Origin: Rhodothermales bacterium
GTDB taxonomy: Bacteria > Bacteroidota > Rhodothermia > Rhodothermales > Bin80
Length of the DNA: 34,423 nt
Direction: 5' to 3'
Assembly: GCA_028278205.1 (NCBI GenBank)
Contig: JANQES010000078.1
Coordinates: 1 to 34,423 of the forward strand
Each line of letters starts with the position of its first letter. Position 1 is the first letter of the stretch. Under the pieces are notes generated by a model. The model was not told the DNA's origin and ran no database searches. It was given only the letters and a program-made list of their open reading frames with translations. Position numbers and translations under genes: made by a program. Below, in pieces: positions 7,129 through 15,187 of the stretch.

Positions 7129-8523
7129 ATGCAGCGCTTGTGCAAGCACATAACAGCCTCCGCCGCCATCGCCCCCCTGGTCGTCTTCAGGGTGTTTTTT
7201 GGAGGGATCATGGCGGCCAGCATCATCCGCTTTGCAGCGCGGGGCTGGATTGCCGATCTCTACATCGAGCCGGCGTTCTACTTCACGTATTACGGGTTTG
7301 GATGGGTCCAGCCGCTGGGCGCCGTGGGGATGTATGTGCTCTTTGCGGTGATGGGCGTGGCGGCCCTCGCCATCATGCTGGGGCTGTATTACCGCGCGGC
7401 CACGGTGGTCTTCTTCCTCACCTTCACCTACGTCGAACTCATCGACGTCACCAACTATCTCAACCACTACTATTTCGTCAGCATCATCAGCTTTCTGCTG
7501 ATCTGGGTGCCGGCCAACCGGCATTTCGCGCTCGATGTCGTCCGCAAGCCGCACTGGAACGTGGACACGGTGCCGGCCTGGACCATCAACGTGTTCAAGC
7601 TGCAACTCGGCATCGTCTACGTGTTTGCCGGCCTCGCCAAGCTCAACCCGGACTGGCTTTTCGAGGCGATGCCGCTGAAGCTGTGGCTGCCGGCCCAGGC
7701 CCATCTCCCGGTCCTCGGCCCCCTCCTGGCCTATCCGCTGACGGCCTATGCGTTCAGTTGGGCCGGGGCGTTGTATGACCTGACCGTCGTCTTCTTCCTC
7801 CTCTACCACCGCACCCGCCCGTTGGCCTACGTAGCCGTCGTAGCCTTTCATGTCTGTACGGCGCTGCTCTTCCCCATCGGGATGTTTCCGTACATCATGA
7901 TCGGGTGTACCCTCATCTTCTTCTCTCCTGCATTTCACCAGAAAACGATAGCCGCGCTCAGGCGATTCGGGCGAAGGATCGTGCCGAAGCGCGCGTCAGC
8001 CACTCCGGCTCCGTCGGCGGCCTGGACGATGCATCCGTGGGCGGGACGTCTGATGGCGGGCTTGTTGGTGCTGCACTTTGCCCTCCAGGTGCTCGTGCCG
8101 CTGCGCTTTGCGTTGTATCCGGGCGATCTGTTTTGGACGGAACAAGGCTATCGGTTCTCGTGGCGGGTGATGCTGATGGAAAAGGCCGGCTATACCGTCT
8201 TTCATGTCCACGATCCGGAAACAGACCGCTCCTGGGAAGTGGCGAACTACGAGTACCTGACGCCCAACCAGGAAAAGATGATGGCGACGCAACCCGATCT
8301 GATGTTGCAGTTTGCTCACTTCCTGGAGCAGCACTACCGCGAGCAAGGCCTGCCCGACGTGGCGATCACGGCGGAATCGTACGTGACGTTGAATGGGAGA
8401 CGGAGCCGCCCGTTTATCGACCCCACCGTCGATCTGACCACCGTGCGTCCGGGTTTTGCCCATAAAACCTGGATCCTGCCTTTCAGGGAAAACGCCCATT
8501 CAGACGCACTCGATCACCCGTAA
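7129..8523 (+). CDS. HTTM / vitamin K-dependent gamma-carboxylase-like membrane protein
   Basis: A 464-residue integral membrane protein. Several helices fill residues 10-310 (APLVVFRVFFGGIMAASII, VGMYVLFAVMGVAALAIMLG, VFFLLYHRTRPLAYVAVVAF), followed by a soluble C-terminal half. Motifs YIEPAFYFTYYGF, FTYVELIDVTNYLNHYYF and AGLAKLNPDWL are those of the HTTM family related to human gamma-glutamyl carboxylase; Lys171 in AGLAKL aligns with the carboxylase's catalytic Lys. Whether it carboxylates Glu residues is not known. The frame also has an ATG at 7066, but that codon touches a dispersed repeat and adds a basic, unrelated leader, so 7129 is preferred. The stop overlaps the next start (TAATG), implying coupled translation with the TonB receptor. 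Confidence 0.85.
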   Translation: MQRLCKHITASAAIAPLVVFRVFFGGIMAASIIRFAARGWIADLYIEPAFYFTYYGFGWVQPLGAVGMYVLFAVMGVAALAIMLGLYYRAATVVFFLTFTYVELIDVTNYLNHYYFVSIISFLLIWVPANRHFALDVVRKPHWNVDTVPAWTINVFKLQLGIVYVFAGLAKLNPDWLFEAMPLKLWLPAQAHLPVLGPLLAYPLTAYAFSWAGALYDLTVVFFLLYHRTRPLAYVAVVAFHVCTALLFPIGMFPYIMIGCTLIFFSPAFHQKTIAALRRFGRRIVPKRASATPAPSAAWTMHPWAGRLMAGLLVLHFALQVLVPLRFALYPGDLFWTEQGYRFSWRVMLMEKAGYTVFHVHDPETDRSWEVANYEYLTPNQEKMMATQPDLMLQFAHFLEQHYREQGLPDVAITAESYVTLNGRRSRPFIDPTVDLTTVRPGFAHKTWILPFRENAHSDALDHP

Positions 8524-11018
8524 TGAAGTCCTGTTGTTGTTTATACCTCCTGCTGCTGTGCCTGGCCGGGTTCGCCCAGCCGGTCTGGGGGCAAACCTAT
8601 GCGGTGTCGGGCCGGGTGACGGATGAGGTGGGCGCGCCCGTGGCAGGCGTCGCCGTGTTTGCTACGGACCAATCGATCGAGGCGGGATCGGAACAAACGC
8701 GGACGCTTTATGCCGATGCCTCGGCGACGGTGCTGACCGATGCGCGAGGCCGCTACGCCATCACCGGGCTGGAGCCGGGCGTCTATTTTGTAGCGGCTTT
8801 TTTGACGGGCAACAAGGTGGTCTCCCGGCAGGCGGAGATCATCAACCAGGATGTACGGCTCGATCTTACGCTTACCGTTTTAGAAGTAGAACTCGACGAG
8901 ATTACCGTCAACGTAGAAAAGCAGAGCACGTTTGGGATTGACCGGCTCCCGGCGGTATCGGGGGTGGCCCTGTACGAGGCCAAGAAGAACGAAGTGGTCG
9001 TCGTCGATGACATCACGGCCAACCTCGCCACGAACAACAGCCGGCAGATCTACTCGAAGGTGGCCGGGCTGAACATCTGGGAGAGCGATGGCGCGGGCGT
9101 ACAACTGGGCATCGGCGGGCGCGGCCTGAGCCCTAACCGGAACTCGAACTTCAACACCCGTCAGAACGGCTACGACATTGCCGCCGATGCGTTGGGCTAT
9201 CCCGAAAGCTACTATACGCCCCCGGTGCAGGCCCTGCAGCGGATCGAGATCATCCGGGGCGCGGCCTCGCTGCAATACGGCACGCAGTTCGGCGGTGTGC
9301 TCAACTTCGTCTTCAAAGACGGACCCCAGGACAGGCCGTTCGAACTCACGGCGCTCCAATCCTACGGCTCCTTCGGGCTTTTCAACTCCTTCAACAGCGT
9401 CGGCGGGACGACGGGGAAGATCAACTACTACGGCTTCTACCAGTACAAACGAAGCGACGGCTGGCGGCCCAATGCCGGCTTGAAGCAGCATGCCGCTCAT
9501 GCCTCCGTTCGCTATGCGCCGTCTGAGCGCCTGACCATACGGCCTGAGTATACCTTTACCTATTACCTGGCCCAGCAGCCCGGCGGCCTCACCGATGCCC
9601 AGTTCGACACCGACCCCCGCCAATCGAACCGCGAACGCAACTGGTTCCGCGTCAACTGGAATCTGTTTGCGGTGACGGCGGACTATACCGTCTCGCCCCG
9701 AACGCAACTCAACACCCGCTTTTTCGGGCTCGTGGCGAGCCGGGATGCGCTGGGTAATCTAGGGCGTATTGATCGGCTGGATTTCGGCGGAAACCGCGAT
9801 CTGCTCCGCGATAGGTTCAGAAACTGGGGCAATGAAACCCGCCTCATCCATCGCTATCCGTTGCGGAATCGCTTATCGGTCTTCCTGGTCGGCGCCCGGT
9901 ATTACGACGGCTTTACCGACCGCAAGCAAGGCGACGGCAGCGCCGAGAGCGCCGCCGATTTTGACTACCTCCACCCCGATAACCTGGAGGGGTCGGACTT
10001 CGACTTGCCCAGCAAGAACGTGGCGGTGTTTGCCGAGAATATCTTCAACCTGACGCCCCGGTTGAGCATCACGCCGGGCATCCGGTTCGAGCATATCCGC
10101 GCGGAAGCCGACGGGTATTATCGAAACATCGTCGAGGATCTGGCCGGCAATATCCTCGTGGACGAGCGCATCGAAGAGCAGAAAGAACAGGCCCGCTCGT
10201 TCGTCTTTTTGGGGATCGGGGTGAGCTACAAGCCAGGCCGGGCCTTCGAACTCTACGCCAATTTTTCCCAGAACTACCGGGCCATCAACTTTAACGATAT
10301 CCGGGTCAGTGTAGGCAGCCTAGAAGTGGATCCCGATATCCAGGACGAGCGCGGCTTCAACCTTGAACTCGGCACACGCGGCGGGGTCGCGGGGCTGCTC
10401 AACTACGATGTCAGCCTGTTTCATCTCTCCTATGAAGACCGCATCGGCACCGTGCTGCGCACCGAGCCCAATCCGCAGTTTAACAACCTCGTGGATCGCG
10501 TCTTCCGGCTGCGCACCAACATTGCCGATGCCAGGATTTACGGGCTCGAATCGTTTGCCGAACTCGATCTCTACAAACTGCTCGTGGCGCGGTCTGGCGC
10601 CACACGGCTTTCTGTGTTTACGAATCTGGCTTTGATTACCGCCGACTATGCCCGATCCGAAGAGTTTGGCATCGAAGGCAATGACGTCGAACTCGTGCCG
10701 AAGATGAACCTGAAGACCGGTCTTACTTTCAGGAAGGACGATTTCGAGATGTCGTATCAGTTTGCCTGGATCGGAGAGCATTTCTCGGACGCCTCCAATG
10801 CCATCCGTACGCCTACGGCCATCGAAGGTATCATCCCGGCGTATCACGTCATGGATCTATCGATGAAATACGATTTCGGCAGGTACCGTCTGGAAGCCGG
10901 CATCAACAACCTTTCTGACACGATTTACTTTACTCGAAGAGCCACCGGGTATCCCGGCCCCGGCATCATTCCCGCCGATGGGAGAAGTTTTTATTTGACG
11001 GCGGGTGTTCAACTCTAG
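8523..11018 (+). CDS. TonB-dependent outer-membrane receptor, FecA-like
   Basis: An 831-residue precursor with a signal peptide (LLLCLAGFAQPVWG, cleavage before QTYAVSG at about 24). Residues 25-125 form a carboxypeptidase-regulatory-like domain (VSGRVTDEVGAPVAGVAVFA). The plug lies at about 150-270 (NSRQIYSKVAGLNIWE, LQRIEIIRGAASLQYGTQFGG), and a 22-strand barrel follows, ending SFYLTAGVQL. The plug resembles Fe(III)-dicitrate receptors, but the ligand cannot be read from sequence. It would import a metal chelate using TonB energy. It is translationally coupled to the HTTM gene and closes the operon that starts at the 4159-4181 operator. No TonB, ExbB or ExbD gene is in the window. Confidence 0.93.
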   Translation: MKSCCCLYLLLLCLAGFAQPVWGQTYAVSGRVTDEVGAPVAGVAVFATDQSIEAGSEQTRTLYADASATVLTDARGRYAITGLEPGVYFVAAFLTGNKVVSRQAEIINQDVRLDLTLTVLEVELDEITVNVEKQSTFGIDRLPAVSGVALYEAKKNEVVVVDDITANLATNNSRQIYSKVAGLNIWESDGAGVQLGIGGRGLSPNRNSNFNTRQNGYDIAADALGYPESYYTPPVQALQRIEIIRGAASLQYGTQFGGVLNFVFKDGPQDRPFELTALQSYGSFGLFNSFNSVGGTTGKINYYGFYQYKRSDGWRPNAGLKQHAAHASVRYAPSERLTIRPEYTFTYYLAQQPGGLTDAQFDTDPRQSNRERNWFRVNWNLFAVTADYTVSPRTQLNTRFFGLVASRDALGNLGRIDRLDFGGNRDLLRDRFRNWGNETRLIHRYPLRNRLSVFLVGARYYDGFTDRKQGDGSAESAADFDYLHPDNLEGSDFDLPSKNVAVFAENIFNLTPRLSITPGIRFEHIRAEADGYYRNIVEDLAGNILVDERIEEQKEQARSFVFLGIGVSYKPGRAFELYANFSQNYRAINFNDIRVSVGSLEVDPDIQDERGFNLELGTRGGVAGLLNYDVSLFHLSYEDRIGTVLRTEPNPQFNNLVDRVFRLRTNIADARIYGLESFAELDLYKLLVARSGATRLSVFTNLALITADYARSEEFGIEGNDVELVPKMNLKTGLTFRKDDFEMSYQFAWIGEHFSDASNAIRTPTAIEGIIPAYHVMDLSMKYDFGRYRLEAGINNLSDTIYFTRRATGYPGPGIIPADGRSFYLTAGVQL

Positions 11019-11213
11019 GTTCAACGTTTATGTACTGGCGTCAGTCGGGCTGTGCCCTCGTGTCGTCCGTCGCCTGCGGCTCGTGTCTCAAGAACTGACC
11101 TTGAACTTTAAACGTCGAATCTTAAACAAAACTTATCAATATTGAACATAAAATGTCTTCATCCCGTTTGTTTTGTTTAGGATCTATGTGATGGTTGACG
11201 TACATTGCGCCCT

Positions 11214-11882
11214 ATGCCAGAACAGTATTTGACGCCGGCTGAAGCAGCAAAGTACCTGGGCGTCCATGTGGTGACGATTCGCCGGTGGACAGCCTCGGGG
11301 CGGCTGGAAGCCATACGGACACCGGGCGGCCATCGACGCATCCCGCGAGCGGCTGTAGAACGCCTCTTAGGCGAGCCGTTGGACAAGGCACCTGCTTCGA
11401 TGCCTGCTCTCGATACGACTTCGGAGATGCCGGAGCACCTGACGGCTGACCAGGCCTGGGTGCAGCACGCGCTCGTACACACACGATATGAGGTGCAAAC
11501 ACACCGCGACGAACACTGGATGCAGTCGCTCGACGCACCCACACGCCAGCAGAGCCGCGAGACAGGGCAACGCCTGTTGGGATTGCTCCTACAGTATCTG
11601 GTGGGGACGACGCCGGAAGATCTGTTGTGGCAAGAAGTCGGCTACATCGCGCGGGGCTATGCCATCCTCATACGGAAAAGCGGGCTCTCGCTCACAGCAG
11701 CGACCCAGGCGACGCTGTTTTTCCGTGACGTCCTCACCCAATCGACGGCCTATTACCCGCATCTGCACGAGCACGGCCCGGATCAGCAGGTCGAGTTGAT
11801 CCGCAAGCTCAGCCGCTTCATGAATGAAATCCAACTCGTCATCACCGGGGTCTATGAAGAACGTTCTCTCGATCAGTCTTGA
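11214..11882 (+). CDS. Excisionase/MerR-type HTH regulator with helical C-terminal domain
   Basis: A 222-residue protein. Residues 4-53 are a winged HTH of the excisionase/MerR kind (LTPAEAAKYLGVHVVTIRRW, then RTPGGHRRIPRAAVERLL). A linker leads to a helical domain (about 80-220) with RQQSRETGQRLLGLLLQYLV, GYAILIRKSGLSL and LIRKLSRFMNEIQLVITGVY, resembling the four-helix sensory domain of RsbRD-type proteins. ATG at 11214 is preferred over TTG at 11205. Its last 29 bases overlap the hemA start, so the two are co-translated and it may regulate tetrapyrrole synthesis. That role is inferred from position only. The 195 bases before it include an AT-rich stretch (11105-11160) likely to hold the promoter. 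Confidence 0.75.
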   Translation: MPEQYLTPAEAAKYLGVHVVTIRRWTASGRLEAIRTPGGHRRIPRAAVERLLGEPLDKAPASMPALDTTSEMPEHLTADQAWVQHALVHTRYEVQTHRDEHWMQSLDAPTRQQSRETGQRLLGLLLQYLVGTTPEDLLWQEVGYIARGYAILIRKSGLSLTAATQATLFFRDVLTQSTAYYPHLHEHGPDQQVELIRKLSRFMNEIQLVITGVYEERSLDQS

Positions 11883-13101
11883 CGGAACGCGGGCTCCGGC
11901 AACCCGACGGGAGCAGTGGACCCTCTCAGCGGCAGAACGCCACAGCCTCTATGAACAGGCCCGGCGCCAGGACGTGGGCCTCGTCATGCTCTCCACCTGC
12001 TACCGTTTCGAACTCTACACCGATGCCGCCGCGGCGGCGACCTTACTGGGATGGCTCCGGGATTTACGCCCTCAGGCCGACACCGCCCTTTTCGTCGAGC
12101 GTAGTGATGAGAAAGCCCTCGTTCATCTGCTGCGCGTAGCGGCGGGGCTTGAGTCGGCGGTGTTGGGAGAGGTTCAGGTGCTCGGCCAGATTCGTCGTGC
12201 TCGAAGCGAGGCCGAACGAGCCAGGACGCTCTCTCCGATGCTCAGAGCAGCCTTTGCCGAAGCCGTATCGACGGGGCGGGCTATCCGGCAGAACACGGGC
12301 CTTGGCCTCGGCGTGGCCTCGGCGGCCACGGCGGCCCTGCTGCTGGCTCGTAACGCACCTGTGGGCCTGTCCGACCGGCATGTGGTGGTGATCGGAGGCG
12401 GCGAGATGGGGAGGCTGCTTCTCAAACTGCTCGCGGCAGTCCGACCAGGCCGCCTTTCACTGATCAGCGCGCATCTGAAGCCGCAGCATCCCGACATCAC
12501 GGTGCAGCCTCCCGAAGCGCTGGCTCACGTTCTGCCCGATGCGGACGTGATCTTCACCGCCACCCGGCGCCTTGTACTGGATGCAGACGCCGTGGCGGCC
12601 CTGCAGGCACAACGCGGCGAGCGTCCTCTCACGATTGTCGACCTTGGGATGCCCCATAACGTGGCCGTAGCCGCGGGCAGGGTGCCGGGCGTCTACCTGC
12701 GCGATGTCGATGCGCTGGGCGACGTCATAGACGCTAACATTCGTCGCCGCCGGGCGGCTGTGCCCGATGCCGAAGCCCTCGTTGCGGAGGGCTACGCGCG
12801 CCTTCAGGCGGCGCTACAGGGGCTCCAACAAGAAGCCCTCATCGGCGATTTACGCCGCAAAGCAGAGACGATCCGACGCGAAACGCTGACCTACGTTTGC
12901 AGCCGATGCCGAACGCGCACCTGCGAAGACACGCCGGTAGCATCCGATCAGCAAGCCGCCTGCACCAACACGGAGTTTCTCACGCGCACCCTCACCAACC
13001 GTCTCCTGCACGACCTGACGCACGCGCTTCGCCATGATGGTGACGGCCTGGACCCGGCGGCATTGCGCACGCTCTTTCGCCTGGACCGCCACGCCCCTTG
13101 A
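11854..13101 (+). CDS. hemA: Glutamyl-tRNA reductase
   Basis: A 415-residue enzyme that reduces the glutamate of Glu-tRNA to glutamate-1-semialdehyde with NADPH, the first committed step of C5 tetrapyrrole synthesis. The catalytic domain has LSTCYRFELY with active-site Cys49 and GLESAVLGEVQVLGQIRRA. The NADPH domain has HVVVIGGGEMGRLLL and DVIFTATRR, then TIVDLGMPHNV and a C-terminal dimerisation helix pair (RTLTNRLLHDLTHALR). An unusual insert at about 349-370 holds four Cys (349, 352, 357, 370). The ATG at 11824 is also in frame, but MKNVLSIS at 11854 fits the family N-terminus. No other early haem gene (hemL, hemB, hemC) is in the window. Confidence 0.92.
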   Translation: MKNVLSISLDGTRAPATRREQWTLSAAERHSLYEQARRQDVGLVMLSTCYRFELYTDAAAAATLLGWLRDLRPQADTALFVERSDEKALVHLLRVAAGLESAVLGEVQVLGQIRRARSEAERARTLSPMLRAAFAEAVSTGRAIRQNTGLGLGVASAATAALLLARNAPVGLSDRHVVVIGGGEMGRLLLKLLAAVRPGRLSLISAHLKPQHPDITVQPPEALAHVLPDADVIFTATRRLVLDADAVAALQAQRGERPLTIVDLGMPHNVAVAAGRVPGVYLRDVDALGDVIDANIRRRRAAVPDAEALVAEGYARLQAALQGLQQEALIGDLRRKAETIRRETLTYVCSRCRTRTCEDTPVASDQQAACTNTEFLTRTLTNRLLHDLTHALRHDGDGLDPAALRTLFRLDRHAP

Positions 13102-13160
13102 GGCTCCAACTTGCACGACGTCGTATGCCGTTTTCACTCTTTTAGTCCTTACCCTGCATC

Positions 13161-13922
13161 ATGGCTCTCGACATCCAACGCCCGCCTGCTAGCCGTCCTT
13201 CTAACGGTTTAGACCTCGCTGAGCGAGGTAAAGCGACCGATGGCTCAGCGTTGCGCCTTGACCGACGCCTCTTTGTTCGGCTGCTGGCCTACACGGGCTG
13301 CCCGCAACCGGACGCTTTAATTCCAGCCCTGGAGGCAACCGGGCTCCCCGGGGTTCTCTATGCCAGCGCACAGGACCCGCAGGGCATCGCGCTCGTCACT
13401 TTTGACGAAAATCCAGACGTCTTCGTGGGCGCCTGGCGTGATCTGCTGACAACGCCGCCCTTCGATGCGCTCGCCGCACAGCCGCACTTCACAATGTTCG
13501 GAAGAACTTACAGCATCGGCTATGAATCGGACCTCGAAGAGACGCTCATCCATCGTCCCATCCGCACTATGACGACGCCAGCCTGGCCCTGGGCGGTGTG
13601 GTATCCGCTACGGCGTAAGGGATCGTTCGAGCAACTCTCGGCGCAGGAGCAACGCACCATTCTGATGGAGCACGGCGGCATCGGCCGGGCCTATGGCCGA
13701 AGCGATTACGCCCACGACATCCGCCTGGCCTGCCACGGTCTCGACGTCAACGATAACGACTTCGTTGTCGGGCTCGTCGGCAAAGCCCTGCATCCACTCT
13801 CGGCGGTCATACAGCAGATGCGAAGGACAAAACAGACCTCAACCTACCTCGGTAAACTCGGGCCGTTTTTTGTCGGCAAGGCTGTCTGGCAACGCGCCCC
13901 TGCACACACACCGGACGCCTGA
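13161..13922 (+). CDS. Chlorite dismutase-family protein, HemQ-like (coproheme decarboxylase)
   Basis: A 253-residue soluble protein. The second half is the diagnostic part: VWYPLRRKGSFEQLS with Tyr148, ILMEHGGIGRAYG with His171, GLDVNDNDFVVGL and KLGPFFVGKAVW. In HemQ/ChdC enzymes a Tyr in the YP motif is the catalytic radical site and the His in HxxxGR is the haem iron ligand, so both key residues appear present. HemQ converts iron-coproporphyrin III to haem b. A true chlorite dismutase is less likely given these motifs and the hemA neighbour 59 bases upstream. The first 30 residues (QRPPASRPSNGLDLAERGKA) are low-complexity and the start may be later. A strong terminator follows. Confidence 0.82.
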   Translation: MALDIQRPPASRPSNGLDLAERGKATDGSALRLDRRLFVRLLAYTGCPQPDALIPALEATGLPGVLYASAQDPQGIALVTFDENPDVFVGAWRDLLTTPPFDALAAQPHFTMFGRTYSIGYESDLEETLIHRPIRTMTTPAWPWAVWYPLRRKGSFEQLSAQEQRTILMEHGGIGRAYGRSDYAHDIRLACHGLDVNDNDFVVGLVGKALHPLSAVIQQMRRTKQTSTYLGKLGPFFVGKAVWQRAPAHTPDA

Positions 13923-13943
13923 CACTTGCACCTCGCCAGTCCC

Positions 13944-13987
13944 AAAAAGGAAACCCTGAGCCTTCCAAGGTTCAGGGTTTCCTTTTT
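13944..13987. terminator. Strong bidirectional terminator after the hemQ-like gene
   Basis: Arms AAAAAGGAAACCCTGA (13944-13959) and TCAGGGTTTCCTTTTT (13972-13987) pair perfectly over 16 bases, with A- and T-runs at the two ends. It closes the regulator-hemA-hemQ unit. Confidence 0.9.
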
Positions 13988-14341
13988 ATCTATTCTTATC
14001 GATTCCTGGCGAAGCAAGCCCCGGCATCAGCTTTATCGGCGGTGAAGAACGACTCCTCGCTAATTTTATCAGTCCCGGCTTTTTTAAGCAATTTGCCGAC
14101 GGTGCCGGAGATCTCCATTCTTCCTAAAAATGCGATTTGATGGATCCAAAAGAACCACGCCTCAGCCAAAAGCCTCCACATTTAACGTTCTGATAACATT
14201 GAGTTAACATCAACACCGGCTCGCTCTTTACATCGAGGCAATAGTATCAGCACGGTTTGCTAATAGCGGCGTAATGTGTCCATAAACTACTGGCAGTAGC
14301 TTGTCAGCATCTCGTGTTCCTCCCTCCTTTGAGGCCGGTTT
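13988..14341. other. Intergenic stretch with no convincing gene
   Basis: The only open frame is a 61-codon one on the minus strand (13996-14181) with unremarkable composition and no ribosome site, judged spurious. The AT-rich part at 14180-14290 probably carries the promoter for the phosphoesterase gene, but no clear -35/-10 pair or operator was found. Confidence 0.5.
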
Positions 14342-15187
14342 ATGGAGTCTCCGAACCGCTACCGGACCATCTGGCTTTCCGATTTTCATCTCGGAACCCG
14401 CGAGTGCAAGGCTGCCTTTCTACTCGACTTTCTGCGTCACAACGAATCCGAGTATCTCTACCTCGTCGGCGACATCGTCGATGGCTGGGCGCTGGCCCGG
14501 TCGTGGCACTGGAATCAGCATCACAACGACGTCGTGCAGAAGCTGCTGCGGAAAGCGCGCAAGGGCACCAGGGTGACGTACCTGCCCGGCAACCACGACG
14601 AATTTGCGCGGGACTATCTGGGGTTGAGCTTCGGCCACGTTCGCATCGAGCCGCACCTGATCCACACGCTGGCCGACGGGCGGCGCCTGCTGGTGCTCCA
14701 CGGCGACGTCTTCGACGGCATGATCCGCCATGCCCGCTGGCTCTCGGCACTTGGCGCCAGGGCTTATCAGGCCACGCTCACCTTGAACCGGTGGTTCAAC
14801 CAGGCGCGGCGACGCCTCGGCCTGCCCTACTGGTCGCTCTCGGCCTTTCTCAAGCATAAGACCAAACGCGCCGTGCAGTTCATCGCCGATTTCGAAGCGG
14901 CGATGGTGCAGGCCGCCCAGGCCCACAACGCCGACGGCATCGTCTGCGGGCACATCCACCACGCCGAGATCCGCGCGGTAGACGGCTGTCTCTATGCCAA
15001 CACCGGAGATTGGGTGGAGAGTTGCACCGCCCTCGTCGAACACTTCGACGGCCAGCTCGAACTCGTCCGCTGGGTCACCATCGGCCATCAACCGCGCACC
15101 CCTGCCGGGCTCAGCGGCGACGGCCAGGCCAGCCGCCTCCCCAGCCTTTCGACCTCCAACGGCTCTACTCACCTGCACCGCGATTAG
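14342..15187 (+). CDS. UDP-2,3-diacylglucosamine diphosphatase-like metallophosphoesterase
   Basis: A 281-residue calcineurin-like phosphoesterase with every metal motif: SDFHLG (Asp14, His16), VGDIVD (Asp44), PGNHDE (Asn84, His85), VLHGDVFD, and CGHIHHAEI (His204, His206). The order and the HLG form match the LpxH-like group that hydrolyses UDP-2,3-diacylglucosamine in lipid A synthesis or acts on similar envelope lipids. A broader phosphatase role is possible. The tail after residue 245 is low-complexity. GAGG at 14331-14334 supports the ATG at 14342. The stop is directly followed by the ATG of a glycosyltransferase gene, so the two form an operon and probably act on one glycolipid. Confidence 0.85.
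   Translation: MESPNRYRTIWLSDFHLGTRECKAAFLLDFLRHNESEYLYLVGDIVDGWALARSWHWNQHHNDVVQKLLRKARKGTRVTYLPGNHDEFARDYLGLSFGHVRIEPHLIHTLADGRRLLVLHGDVFDGMIRHARWLSALGARAYQATLTLNRWFNQARRRLGLPYWSLSAFLKHKTKRAVQFIADFEAAMVQAAQAHNADGIVCGHIHHAEIRAVDGCLYANTGDWVESCTALVEHFDGQLELVRWVTIGHQPRTPAGLSGDGQASRLPSLSTSNGSTHLHRD

Noticed and set aside
13161..13922. True chlorite dismutase
   Set aside because: The YP and HxxxGR motifs and the hemA neighbour fit HemQ better, and no perchlorate genes are nearby.
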